Shown piece by piece: positions 17,320 through 27,300 of a DNA stretch of 64,000 bases (its first letter is position 1; each line of letters starts with the position of its first letter). The position numbers and the translations under genes were made by a program. Origin of the DNA: Hoylesella loescheii DSM 19665 = JCM 12249 = ATCC 15930 (GTDB lineage: Bacteria > Bacteroidota > Bacteroidia > Bacteroidales > Bacteroidaceae). Location: positions 124,001-188,000 of the forward strand of contig NZ_KB899213.1 in NCBI RefSeq assembly GCF_000378085.1. Direction: 5' to 3'. Under the pieces are notes generated by a model. That model did no database searches, was not told the origin of the DNA, and saw nothing but the letters and a program-made list of their open reading frames with translations.

Positions 17320-18159
17320 ATGAGAACCAATAAAAGAACGCTTCGGAATGTAGCCATATTTAGCTTGGTGGTTATCGTTTGCGGATGGGTTGGCATTGGG
17401 CTAGATAAGTTGCTCGGGCAGCCCTCTAACTTGCAATCACTTGGCGCATTGATTTTTATCAGCACACCTATCGTGTGCATGATTTTGCTTCGCCTTTTTG
17501 CTGGCGACGGCTGGAAAGACCTTCCTTTGAAACCAAACTTCAAGCAAAATAGCCGTTGGTACTTGTTTGCCATTGCTGTTTATCCGGTGGTTATCGGCAT
17601 AACGCTGCTTATTGGCAGGCTATGTGGCTGGGTGGATGTAAGTAAGTTTAGCTTTGCAGCATATCTTCCCGTTCTTGGTGCAGCCTTTTTACCCGAGTTT
17701 TTCAAAAACATCTTTGAAGAATCGGTTTGGCGAGGCTATCTCACAGTTAAGATGGAGCAACTCACTAAAAATGAGTGGGTGGTTTATTTAGTGGTGGCGC
17801 TGGTGTGGCAAGTATGGCATCTGCCCTACTATCTGGTGCTCTTGGATGACGCTTTCTTGGCTACATTCTTCCCTTATGGTGAAGCGATGTTTGTTCTAGT
17901 AAGTACGCTCGTCATCTGTGTTTGGACAATTATGTACACGGAGATATTCTTCCTTTCGCGTTCGCTTTTGTTAGTGGTGTTGATGCACTCGATGGAAGAC
18001 GCCCTCAACCCACTAATTTCAGAAGGATTTGCCGTTATTTCGCCCGATAAGACTCTGCTTGTGTCGCCTAGTTTTGGACTCATCCCGCTACTGCTCTATC
18101 TCGGAATAGGCTTGTATTTAAGAAAAATACGCAAAAGTAAAGGGCGTATTCATGCCTAA
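17320..18159 (+). CDS. CPBP family intramembrane metalloprotease, copy 1
   Basis: A 279-aa membrane protein with about seven or eight hydrophobic helices. The CPBP (CAAX protease/bacteriocin-processing) signature is present: E133-E134-S-V-W-R138, a second motif around WHLPYYLVLL (about 167-176) and a third, HSMEDALNP (about 225). In bacteria such proteins process or confer immunity to peptides, or have unknown substrates. It is one of two tandem copies about three quarters identical by eye. Directly after its stop, the DNA (18160-18216) resembles the beginning of the downstream hydrolase gene. Confidence 0.9.
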   Translation: MRTNKRTLRNVAIFSLVVIVCGWVGIGLDKLLGQPSNLQSLGALIFISTPIVCMILLRLFAGDGWKDLPLKPNFKQNSRWYLFAIAVYPVVIGITLLIGRLCGWVDVSKFSFAAYLPVLGAAFLPEFFKNIFEESVWRGYLTVKMEQLTKNEWVVYLVVALVWQVWHLPYYLVLLDDAFLATFFPYGEAMFVLVSTLVICVWTIMYTEIFFLSRSLLLVVLMHSMEDALNPLISEGFAVISPDKTLLVSPSFGLIPLLLYLGIGLYLRKIRKSKGRIHA

Positions 18160-18216
18160 CAAATAAATTGTATAAGCCAAAATGTTAGCGACATGAACAA
18201 GAACAATGAGATTTAA
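18160..18216 (+). pseudogene. Remnant of the hydrolase gene start after CPBP copy 1
   Basis: The sequence from 18160 (AAATAAATTGTATAAGCCA, then ATGAACAAGAACAATGAG) aligns closely with 19141-19193, the beginning of the hydrolase gene (AATAAATTTAATAAACCA, then ATGAATAAAAACAATGAA). In this copy the frame ends after seven codons. This indicates that the duplicated unit was CPBP plus the start of the hydrolase gene. Confidence 0.65.
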
Positions 18217-18300
18217 GAATATACTTGCCTTGTACATGGCACAAAGATAACATTCTCGCCACATGTGGTGGTGAAATAAAACCCTAAGAGAATCAACGAC

Positions 18301-19140
18301 ATGAATACAAAATCAAATACTTTCAGAAATGTAGCCATATTTAGTTTGGCAGCCATTTCTTGCGGATGGATAGGCGTTGGGTTAAACCAATTACTTGGCG
18401 AGCCTTCTAATTTAGAGTCACTTGGATCGTTGATTTTTATTGCTACTCCAATCGTTTGTATGCTTTTGCTTCGTCTTTTGGGTGGCGATGGTTGGAAAGA
18501 TTTACCTTTAAAACCTCGTTTCATGCAAAACGCTCGCTGGTATATCTTTGCGATTGTAGTCTATCCCGTGGTTGTTGGCATAACGCTGTTTGTTGGCAAA
18601 CTATTAGGTTGGGTAAATGCGAGCAAGTTTAATGTAGCTGCCTTTCTCCCTGTTTTCGTTGCTGCTTTCTTACCCGGTTTTATCAAAAACATCTTTGAAG
18701 AAACTGCTTTTCGAGGCTATCTCACTGTGAAAATGGAACAACTCACCAAAAACGAATGGGTGATTTACTTAGTGGTGGCATTCGTCTGTCAAGTATGGCA
18801 CTTACCATACAACCTCGTATTCTTAGACGATGCTTACCAAACAATGTTCTTCCCTTATAGCAAAGAGTTGTTTGTTTTGGTGAGCTTTGTGGTTATTGGT
18901 GTTTGGACAATCATGTACACGGAGATTTTCTTCCTTTCGCGTTCACTCTTATTAGTAGTGTTGATGCATTCGATGAAAGACGCTCTTAATCCGCTCATTT
19001 CAGAAGGATACACTGTTATTTCAGTCGATAAAACTCTTTTAGTTTCTCCCCTTTTTGGCATTATTCCAACATTGATATACTTGGCAATAGGCTTATATTT
19101 AAGAAGAATACGCAAAAGTAAAGGGTGTATTTATGCATAA
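18301..19140 (+). CDS. CPBP family intramembrane metalloprotease, copy 2
   Basis: A 279-aa paralogue of the preceding gene, colinear without gaps. It keeps E133-E134-T-A-F-R138 and the segments WHLPYNLVFLD and HSMKDALNP. In the second motif it has Asn (HLPYN), the more usual CPBP residue, where copy 1 has Tyr (HLPYY), so the two may differ in activity. Its stop overlaps a possible ATG of the hydrolase gene (TAATG at 19138-19142), indicating translational coupling. Confidence 0.9.
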   Translation: MNTKSNTFRNVAIFSLAAISCGWIGVGLNQLLGEPSNLESLGSLIFIATPIVCMLLLRLLGGDGWKDLPLKPRFMQNARWYIFAIVVYPVVVGITLFVGKLLGWVNASKFNVAAFLPVFVAAFLPGFIKNIFEETAFRGYLTVKMEQLTKNEWVIYLVVAFVCQVWHLPYNLVFLDDAYQTMFFPYSKELFVLVSFVVIGVWTIMYTEIFFLSRSLLLVVLMHSMKDALNPLISEGYTVISVDKTLLVSPLFGIIPTLIYLAIGLYLRRIRKSKGCIYA

Positions 19141-20156
19141 TGAATAAATTTAATAAACCAAATATTAGCAATATGAATAAAAACAATGAAATGCCAGTAA
19201 ATGCTGGCTGCTGGGATAAGATCTTCCCACAAAGCAATAAAGTTGAATATAAAAAGGTATCGTTCAAAAATCGCTATGGCATCAGCCTTGTTGGGGATTT
19301 GTATTTCCCGAAAAACAGCGAAGATAAGAAGCTCGCCGCCCTTGCCGTTTGCGGTGGGTTTGGAGCTGTAAAGGAACAAGCTTCGGGCTTTTACGCACAA
19401 ACGATGGCCGAAAGAGGTTTCGTTACTTTGGCTTTTGATCCCTCTTATACGGGCGAAAGCGGTGGCGAACCCCGTAATGTAGCATCACCCGACATCAATA
19501 CCGAAGACTTTTCGGCTGCTGTGGATTGCTTAGGGCTTCAACCTTTTGTGGATAGAGAGAGGATAGGCGTTATCGGAATCTGCGGTTGGGGTGGTTTTGC
19601 GCTTAACGCTACGGCTATAGACACGCGTATAAAGGCTGTTGTTACGATGGTAATGTATGATATGACGCGTGTATTTAGCAAAGGATATTTTGATGCCAAC
19701 ACACCCGAGATGCGGCTGGAAATGAAGCGTTCGCTTAATGCTATTCGTTGGACGGATGCAGAAACAGGAACCCCTACGCCAGGTTATGCGATGCCAGATA
19801 CCCCTTCCGATAAGGTTCCTCAGTTCTTAAATGATTATATTGAGTTCTATAAAACACCACGAGGCTTCCACGAACGGTCGATTTCCAATCAGGTTTGGAC
19901 AGCTACCACGCTGCTTTCATTCCTTAATTTCCCGATTCTGACGTACGCCAATGAAATCAATGTACCAACACTCATCGTTGCTGGGGAAAACGCCCATTCG
20001 CGATATATGAGTGAAGACGCCTACAAATGCATAGGGACTGACAACAAGGAGCTATTCATTGTACCCAATGCTAAGCATGTCGACTTCTACGATAACCAGA
20101 ATGGAGTTGTTCCGTTTGATAAGCTAGAGGACTTTTTTAAGATGAATCTTCAATAA
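19140..20156 (+). CDS. Alpha/beta hydrolase with a cysteine at the nucleophile elbow
   Basis: A 338-aa cytoplasmic hydrolase. The fold is shown by LAVCGGFGAVKEQASGFYA (oxyanion region), LAFDPSYTGESGGEPR, the nucleophile elbow IGVIGICGWGG with Cys where Ser is usual (as in dienelactone hydrolases), and late acid and histidine candidates in LIVAGENAHS and PNAKHVDFYD. The start is taken at 19140, overlapping the CPBP stop; an alternative ATG at 19173 (MNKNNEMPVNAGCW) is about equally plausible and corresponds to the start preserved in the remnant at 18160-18216. The substrate is unknown. It is the last gene of the TetR cluster. Confidence 0.85.
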   Translation: MNKFNKPNISNMNKNNEMPVNAGCWDKIFPQSNKVEYKKVSFKNRYGISLVGDLYFPKNSEDKKLAALAVCGGFGAVKEQASGFYAQTMAERGFVTLAFDPSYTGESGGEPRNVASPDINTEDFSAAVDCLGLQPFVDRERIGVIGICGWGGFALNATAIDTRIKAVVTMVMYDMTRVFSKGYFDANTPEMRLEMKRSLNAIRWTDAETGTPTPGYAMPDTPSDKVPQFLNDYIEFYKTPRGFHERSISNQVWTATTLLSFLNFPILTYANEINVPTLIVAGENAHSRYMSEDAYKCIGTDNKELFIVPNAKHVDFYDNQNGVVPFDKLEDFFKMNLQ

Positions 20157-20278
20157 AACTAAGCCATAAGAAGGCACAAGTTTAAACCCCATTCCTAATA
20201 TGTGTTGTAGGCGTTTCGTGCTCTGTGGTATAATTGACCAACGTTAATTATACATACCGATGGGCCTACAAAAAAGTG

Positions 20279-20309
20279 TGAGGGATGCGCTGAGATAGCG
20301 CACCCCTCA
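20279..20309. terminator. Hairpin between convergent hydrolase and DUF1735 genes
   Basis: TGAGGG-AT-GCGCT (20279-20291) pairs with AGCGC-AC-CCCTCA (20297-20309), with a small internal mismatch. It lies between convergent genes and probably stops transcription from both sides. The rest of the 257-bp gap shows nothing else. Confidence 0.65.
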
Positions 20310-20413
20310 TCATTATTGTGCTTGATCTAGAACCCGACTTAATCTTAGCCGATCGTTAGAATGGCCAAGCGAGTCCTTTTTCTTCATCTTAAGCAGGCCA
20401 GTTTGCCGTCTCG

Positions 20414-21610
20414 TTATTCGGGACAACGCACTGCATCAACAAAACTTGGTTCTTGTCCAGAGGGCCAAGAGAAGTAATGGGCATTGAAGCCGTTGCCCGT
20501 AAGGTCGGTAATAATCCACTTGTCGCCCTGCTTTTGTGCCTCGTTAAAGCGCCAGTAGGCCACAAGATCTTTCGAAGTGGGGTCTACCCAGCACACGTTA
20601 TTCTTCAATTCGGCAGCCGTTCTAGCCGTTGCCCACACGCGTGCTTCACTTACCCAACCTTCCATACATCTGTCATCGCTAGCCGATTGACCAATGTAGA
20701 ACAAGTCGTTCTGACCGTATGCCTTGGCAAGACTGATCGTTTTGCGACTATCAGTTGTTTCGGCTTGCAGCTCGCCATTGATATAGATGTACTTCTTGCC
20801 TGTTTCGCCGTTGTAAACGCAAGCCAAATGCACCCACTTATCATTGGGAAGAACGTCGCGCGAGTCCATGTGGTTGGGGTCGCCAAGCTGCAATTTCCAT
20901 CCGTCAGCTGGTCCTCCAGCGGTTCGCAGGCAAAGATTCTCTTCCAATCCCATAACCGAATAGCACCACTTGCTACTGTTGGCGTTCATCTTTCTGAACC
21001 TAACGCGAGCCTCGAAAGTAACGCTCTTCATGGCATGGGTATCAAAACGGCCCGTATTGTTGCTGAAATCAGCATAGTAGAATCGCCATGGCGCATCCAA
21101 ATCGGCAGCTTTTGTAACGATAACTTGGTTTACCACCACGTAGATGGTACGTGAAGCCTCGATAACGGGCATGTCTGTACCCTCTACGTTACTAATGCTT
21201 AGGGGCAAAAGGTAGGTAGTTCCGGGTTTCATTGCCTCTAGGCTAACGATGGTGAGCTGTGTTCCCTTATCCGAAATATGCTTGCCTGCCGCTATGGTCT
21301 GCGTGGTATTCTCCAGTTTATAAGCTTCTTGTGGCAGCAATACATAGTTTTTGTGATGCTCCTTGTTAAAGCTTTCCACCAGTTCGGGTGAGCTCTTCAG
21401 TGTCACGGTAATGTTTTCCGTGGCTAGTTCGCTAGCTGCCACGTTCACGCCCATACCCGAAGGCACATCGTCTACGGTGAGTGTGGTAGTCACTTCCTTA
21501 CCTTGCGTGCCCATGATATAAAGTCCGTCGTAGCTCTTTATGCCATCTGCGCATGCGCCCAGCAGCAAAATAGCCAGCAGCGCGGGCAAGTTTCTCATTA
21601 TTTTTTTCAT
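20414..21610 (-). CDS. DUF1735-LamG surface lipoprotein of the N-glycan locus
   Basis: A 398-aa lipoprotein (lipobox LLLGAC20). Residues about 35-150 form a DUF1735-type domain (TVKLKSSPELVESFNKEHHKNYVLLP-like segment, NVEGTDMPVIEASRTIYV). Residues about 165-395 form a concanavalin A-like LamG_3 domain (WVHLACVYNGETGKKYIYINGELQ in two parts, GWVSEARVWATARTAAEL). The LamG fold suggests glycan binding on the cell surface. It is the last gene of the leftward SusC-SusD-GH18 operon, 16 nt after GH18, so it probably helps to hold glycoprotein substrate. Confidence 0.85.
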   Translation of the reverse strand: MKKIMRNLPALLAILLLGACADGIKSYDGLYIMGTQGKEVTTTLTVDDVPSGMGVNVAASELATENITVTLKSSPELVESFNKEHHKNYVLLPQEAYKLENTTQTIAAGKHISDKGTQLTIVSLEAMKPGTTYLLPLSISNVEGTDMPVIEASRTIYVVVNQVIVTKAADLDAPWRFYYADFSNNTGRFDTHAMKSVTFEARVRFRKMNANSSKWCYSVMGLEENLCLRTAGGPADGWKLQLGDPNHMDSRDVLPNDKWVHLACVYNGETGKKYIYINGELQAETTDSRKTISLAKAYGQNDLFYIGQSASDDRCMEGWVSEARVWATARTAAELKNNVCWVDPTSKDLVAYWRFNEAQKQGDKWIITDLTGNGFNAHYFSWPSGQEPSFVDAVRCPE

Positions 21611-21626
21611 TGTTGTGATTCCTTTC

Positions 21627-22673
21627 TTAGGGTTTTGTGGTCGCTACGGTATCGCGATGGGTTTGCATAATCTGTATGGCCTGACGCGTGTACTTGTAGT
21701 TGGGCCAGTTGTCGTAGTCGTTCTCCATGTGGTAAGTTCCGCATCCACCCTTTCGCGTGGCCTTCTTGCCATTATATTCGGGCAAGAAATGGGCCATACC
21801 CACGAGCGAAGGAACACGTGTCTTGCCGTTTTCCAACGTGTGAGGAACACCTCCCTTGGCTGCATTTCCGCCTTCGAAGGTTTCGGCGAAGATGTATTGT
21901 TCGGGCTTCCAACCACGTGCGGCAGCCCTGTTGAAACGACTTTGCAGGTTGGCATAGCTGCCACTGTTGTAGGCTTGCACAACTCCGTAGTTGAAATACT
22001 CGGCCAATTCGGGTTTCACGTCATAGGGAACGCCGTCGATGATCAACAAGTTAGACGTACCACTCTTAGGTCCTACGAACTCGCCAAGCTTCTTTACGAA
22101 TATCTCCATGTTGTCGCGATAGTTGGGATACACGCTTGCAGGACCCACAAGCGGACCAGTGAAAGGTCCTCCAGCAGGATCTTGGTAGCCGGGTTCATAG
22201 TCTAGGTCGATACCTTGATAACCGTAGGTCTTCATAGTGTCAACCAATGCCATGGCATAACGCTCAATTCCTTCGCGCGTTACTTGGTCGTGGTTTTCTC
22301 CTTCCAAGAATTGTGCGGGAATTTTGTGAGCGAAGATGGTGAAGGTTACGCGTGTTCCCTTCACGTTTTGTACGTATTCCATGTCTTCGCGGTCGTATGT
22401 TCCGCTCCAAATGGAGATGATGTCAACGCTGTCGGGCACGCTTTTAAGCGAACCAATCATGTTGGGCGACTTGGTGTTCCAACCGCCGAACCACCCGAAG
22501 AACACTTCGTGGTCTGTTCGTTGCTTATACGCACGCAGGTCGGCATAATATTGCTCGCTCTTCTCTTCGGGCTTGATGATGTCCAAAGCCTCGATGCTGG
22601 TGTTGCACGAGGTTAGTGCCACAGCAGCCAGAGCTAGGGATAAAATCCCCCGGAATATGTTTGTTACGTTCAT
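21627..22673 (-). CDS. GH18 endo-beta-N-acetylglucosaminidase-like lipoprotein
   Basis: A 348-aa lipoprotein (lipobox ALTSC23). The catalytic strand G151-YQGI-D156-L-D158-Y-E160 corresponds to the GH18 DxxDxDxE motif, with E160 as acid and D158 supporting the substrate-assisted mechanism. The first Asp of the motif is Gln (Q153). The short barrel without a chitinase insertion, and the pairing with SusCD and DUF1735 proteins, point to the EndoF/EndoH-like branch that releases N-glycans by cutting the chitobiose core, at the cell surface. The start at 22673 (MNVTNIFRG) is preferred because it begins the signal peptide; an in-frame start at 22721 lies 48 nt upstream. Confidence 0.87.
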   Translation of the reverse strand: MNVTNIFRGILSLALAAVALTSCNTSIEALDIIKPEEKSEQYYADLRAYKQRTDHEVFFGWFGGWNTKSPNMIGSLKSVPDSVDIISIWSGTYDREDMEYVQNVKGTRVTFTIFAHKIPAQFLEGENHDQVTREGIERYAMALVDTMKTYGYQGIDLDYEPGYQDPAGGPFTGPLVGPASVYPNYRDNMEIFVKKLGEFVGPKSGTSNLLIIDGVPYDVKPELAEYFNYGVVQAYNSGSYANLQSRFNRAAARGWKPEQYIFAETFEGGNAAKGGVPHTLENGKTRVPSLVGMAHFLPEYNGKKATRKGGCGTYHMENDYDNWPNYKYTRQAIQIMQTHRDTVATTKP

Positions 22674-22811
22674 TTTTGTTCTTATTTCAGTTGACAAGTT
22701 AACGGGTTGACCATTTTGCAAGCCCGTTTCTCTTGTCTTTATATTAACATTGTCTTAACGAAAACGTCTTTTTTAATGCGTAAATGATAGCAGGCTATAT
22801 GGTGTTCAGCA

Positions 22812-24371
22812 TTATTTCTTGTCCCACCATAGGCGTGTACCGCCCGTATCTTCACCACCAAGCAGTTGCACGGCCTTTTCCACTTCCGCCTTGTTGCCAT
22901 CATATTCGCTGGCGGGGAAGGGCAAACGGCGCACTTGTTCGTTGGTGTTCACCTTGCCATTGCTAAGGTTGTCTACCACGGGGAACAGTTTGGGATAACC
23001 CGTTCTGCGGAATTCGCTCCACGCTTCTTGACCCAAGGGATAGATAGCAATCCACTTTTGGGTGATGATACGTTCGAGTTTCTTCTCCTGCGTAGCGTTA
23101 TCGTCCCATGCGGGTGTGATGTCTGATGGAGCTTCAGCCGCAGGACTGCCTCTCAAACCTGCGTAAGCGCTGGGCTTGGCGTTGCTAGATAGGTAGGCTT
23201 CAACATCCCCTGCAAGACCATATTGTTCTAACGACGAACTCACGCCTTTCTCGTAAAGCTCCTGTGGCGTACCACCCATGTTCCAACCAAACAATGCACC
23301 TTCGGCTCTGAGCAACCAAACTTCGGCAGCCGTCATCCATACGTAGGGCGTAGAGCGGGTTATTGTAGGCATCGATAGGTTTTCGTTGCCTTGAAAATTC
23401 TTACCGTTACGTAGTCCGTTGCGCAGTCCGCGATACACATCTCCTTTAGCTTTGGCAAAGAACTTGGGCAAACGTGGGTCGGCAAAGCCATTCAGATAAG
23501 CGTCCATTGAGGCGCCCATGCGGTCTTCGTTATAGCCTTCTGGACTGTAAATGTTGTAGAAGGGGTTGTTATAGGTGAACGAAAGCGCACCAACCGTTTG
23601 CATCACAGCATTGTCGGCATAGTCTTCCAACACGCCGTAGGAGTTGTTCACAGCCTCTTCGGCCAACTTTTGTGCGCCAGAATACACCGCGCGGCATCGC
23701 ATAGCCAAACGCAGCTTAAGCGAATTGGCAAAACGAATCCACTTTTTGATGTCGCTTCCATATATAAGGTCAAACTTATCGAGAGGCTTGGCACCAGGAT
23801 TAAGCTTGTCGAAGTTTGTCAAAACGCCGATGGCATGGTTCAACTCTGTGAAGAAACGCATGTAAACGGCTTCTTGCGAGTCGTAGGGCACGGGCGTTTG
23901 CAAACCGAAACGGGTGTAAGGAATAGGCCCATAGATATCGGTTGTTTTGTGCATGGCCTCCACCTTCACCACTTCGCCCATGGCAAAAAGCACGCTAGCC
24001 GAGTCGGTTTTGAGGCGAAGTTGATGCCAGTTGCTCATCAGCTTGGTGAAAGCCACCGAGAAGGGGCGGTTCTTCCAATGGTCGGGAAAGGCGTAGGTAG
24101 TACTGTTATATCCGCCTTCCCAGCTCTGCGTGCCAGCGTAATAGCCAGCAAACATGTTGCCCACGAGGTCTTCCGTTAGCTGAAAGTCGTTTTGGTCTTC
24201 GGGCACCACGTTGCGTTGCAAGGAGGTAAGGTAAGTTCCGTGTAGGTTGTCTTTTCCCAACTCGGATGCTTTAACCTTATCGGGGTCGTCGTTAAGACTC
24301 GAGTCTAGGCAGCCATATACGGGCGTGCATAGTGCGACAAGGGTCAAAAGCTTTATGATGTTCTTTTTCAT
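22812..24371 (-). CDS. SusD/RagB-like glycan-binding lipoprotein (SusD-like_2 type)
   Basis: A 519-aa lipoprotein (lipobox VYGC21, then LDSSLNDDPD). The helical TPR-like framework is visible in MEAMHKTTDIYGPIPYTRF-type and FANSLKLRLAMRCRAV segments, and the C-terminal WIAIYPLGQEAWSEFRRTGYPKLFP is diagnostic of the SusD/RagB nutrient-binding group. It should cap the SusC transporter encoded 25 nt upstream and bind the imported oligosaccharide at the cell surface. The adjacent GH18 suggests N-glycan cargo. Confidence 0.93.
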   Translation of the reverse strand: MKKNIIKLLTLVALCTPVYGCLDSSLNDDPDKVKASELGKDNLHGTYLTSLQRNVVPEDQNDFQLTEDLVGNMFAGYYAGTQSWEGGYNSTTYAFPDHWKNRPFSVAFTKLMSNWHQLRLKTDSASVLFAMGEVVKVEAMHKTTDIYGPIPYTRFGLQTPVPYDSQEAVYMRFFTELNHAIGVLTNFDKLNPGAKPLDKFDLIYGSDIKKWIRFANSLKLRLAMRCRAVYSGAQKLAEEAVNNSYGVLEDYADNAVMQTVGALSFTYNNPFYNIYSPEGYNEDRMGASMDAYLNGFADPRLPKFFAKAKGDVYRGLRNGLRNGKNFQGNENLSMPTITRSTPYVWMTAAEVWLLRAEGALFGWNMGGTPQELYEKGVSSSLEQYGLAGDVEAYLSSNAKPSAYAGLRGSPAAEAPSDITPAWDDNATQEKKLERIITQKWIAIYPLGQEAWSEFRRTGYPKLFPVVDNLSNGKVNTNEQVRRLPFPASEYDGNKAEVEKAVQLLGGEDTGGTRLWWDKK

Positions 24372-24396
24372 TGTTGCTTATATTATATTGTGTGGG

Positions 24397-27300
24397 TTAG
24401 AAATTAACCTTCACGCCGAAGCCCATGCTTCGTTGGCTGGGAGGCATAAAATAGTCGAACCCTTGGTAATAGGTACCTGTGTTGGCGGTTAGTTCAGGGT
24501 CGAAGGGTGCGCGGTTGTAAATCATCAGCAGGTTGTGGCCTGTTAGCGAGAGATTTACTTTCAGCTTATTGGCAAACCAAGCTGTGGGTAGGTCGTACGA
24601 AATAGACATTTCGCGAAGCCTAACGTTGGTTGCGCTGTATGCGTAATGTGCCAAGAGGCCCGTTCGTCCGCCAGCTGCTACACCGTAATATTGTTCTGCA
24701 TTGATCAGGCCATTGTTCACACGCACGCCACCGGCATCGCGAGCGTCGGCCGTTTGCTTAGAAACGCCGAATTGGTCCATCAGTGCCTGTGTGGCCGAAA
24801 CCACCACTCCGCCTACGCGAGCGTCAAGCATAAAGCCCATTTCGATGCCTTTCCATGCGAAACTGTTGCGCAACGAGATGTTGTATCGTGGTGCGGCAGA
24901 ACCCACTTTCACGTAATCGTTCTCGTCTTTCTGCACACCTCCGCTAGCCAAGATGTTGCCTTGGTAGTCTTGTTTCAGGTGCGAAGCGTAGATGTCAGAC
25001 ATCGTTCCACCCTTACGCAGTATCATTTTGTACGACTCGGCCGAAGATACCTCAAACTCTGTTGGTGCTTTCACCGTGGTGTTGGTGGTATGGTCGGTTA
25101 CATATTCGGGCAACAGCTCCTTTATTTCGTTGCGGTTGAGCGAGTAGATAAGGTTTGCCGTCCAGTCAACAGGTCCCAATTTCTGGTTGTAAGTGGCGCT
25201 AAGCTCCACACCCCAGTTGTTCACCTTACCCGCGTTTTCGTAAGCATATTCGTATCCAGAGCTAGGTGGCAGCTTGTAACGGAATAGCTGGTTGTAGGTG
25301 TTACTGTTATAATAGGTGGCGGCGATGTTCAGTTTGTTGTCGAACAGACGCATGTCCATACCCAATTCGAAGGCCTTTGTCATCTCGGGCTTCAAGTGTT
25401 TAGCAGGCGTATGGGCTTCACTCTTGGGCGTACCGTTAGATAGTGCCACGGCGTCGCGTGTGAGATAGGGCGACGGGGGGTTACCCACTTGTGCGTAACT
25501 ACCGCGTATTTTCCATAGCGAGAAAATGTTCTTGGGCAAGGGCAACACCTCGGTGAGCAGCACCGAAGCACCTACCGAGGGGTAGAACACGTGGTTGTTG
25601 TCGGTGCCTAGCAATGTCGAGAAGAAGTCGATACGACCCGTCGCGTCGGCAAAGAGGAAGTTGCGATAACCCACTTCAACCTTTGCATAGAACGATTGGG
25701 TTTGCGTATGCAGGTTGGCATGTGCCGTAGAGCTCTCGGTGGGCGACATGTTAGAGGGGTGGAAGAAGTTTGGCACGCGTGCCAAGTTGCCTTCGAAGGT
25801 TTTGCTTGTATATCGTTCGTCGAAATAGCTACCGCCGATGTTGGCCAAAAGGCGTATCTCGTCGTTGGCAAATTGCTTGTCGATGTTCACCAGGAAGTCG
25901 AGATAGGCAGACGAGTTCTTGTCGTCTTGCGTCATCCAGTTACCTGCAGGCTTTGAGAAAAGTCCGTCGGTAGAGGCATAGAGTTTGCGTTCGAAGTCGG
26001 TATAAGCGTTATCCATGCGCGCCCTACCCAATATGTTGAGCCAAGAGTTGATGTTCCAACGGGCCGAGAAGCTGGCGATGTAACGTTCGCGCTTGGTTTC
26101 GAACTTGTTTCGGTTAACAATCCAGAAGGGGTTTTGCATGCCCAAGCCCAAGTTTCCATAGGGCCAGTTCTGCGTTTTGAACCTGCGCACGCTGTTGTAC
26201 ATTTCGTACACGGCATAGCGGTTGATGTCGTCGCTGGGCGGGAAAAGGTAGGTAGGCACCAAGGGGTTGTAATACATACCTTGTCCAATGCCGTTTTTCG
26301 TGCCTTGCTTTACGTAAAGCAGACTGAAATCTAGCTGCAACACATCCTTAATCACGTCCCACGAGTTGCGGAAAGTGAAGTTGTAGCGGTTGTAACGGTT
26401 GTTGGGGATGATGCCGCCTGCGTTAACCGCACCCACCGAAATATGGGTTTGGCTGGCTTCGCTACCCGTAGACAATGCCACCGAGTTGGAAACGTTGAAG
26501 CCAGTGTTAAAGAAGTCGAGCGGATTGTAGTTCGACGGGCGCTCCAGCTTTTCACCCCAGCTGGCAAATTCGCCTTCTTTGCGACCGTAGGTGTTTTGGA
26601 ACTGCGGTGTAACAAAGGGACGAGAGAAGGTGGTGCTGTTAGAGAACGACACCCGAGGACGACCCACCGTGCCCTTCTTGGTGGTGATAAGGATAACACC
26701 GTTGGCTCCGCGATTACCGTAAAGGGCTGCGGCCGATGCACCCGTTAGCACCGACATGCTTTCGATATCATCGGGGTTGATGTTCGAAATGCCGTCGCCG
26801 TCGGCCACTTCAACCGACTCGTAGAAGTTGTCGCTTTGCTTGGTGCGCAGGCCTTGCATAGGAATGCCGTCGAGAACATAAAGTGCGTTGTTCTCGCCAA
26901 ACAGCGATTTGGTACCACGCATCACCACGCGCGAGGAGCCTCCCACGCCCGATGCGTTCTGATTGATGGTAACGCCCGCCACCTTACCAGCCAAGGCGTT
27001 CACGAAGTTGGCATCTCTAACGCGCGTCACTTCGCTTCCTTTCAGGTCTTGCACGTTGTAGGTAAGGGCCTTAGCTTCGCGTTTTATACCCAAAGCCGTA
27101 ACCACCACCTCGTTCAATAGCTTCTTGTCTTCTTCCATAACGATAGTCATGGGGGCAACGGTGTTGGCCTTTAACGTTTGTGTGGCATAGCCCACATACG
27201 ACACTTCGATGGTTTCGCCATCGCTAGCTTGCATCGAGAATTGTCCGTCGATGTTGGTGATTGTACCTCCCTTGCTGTCTTTGCTTCTTACGCTAACGCC

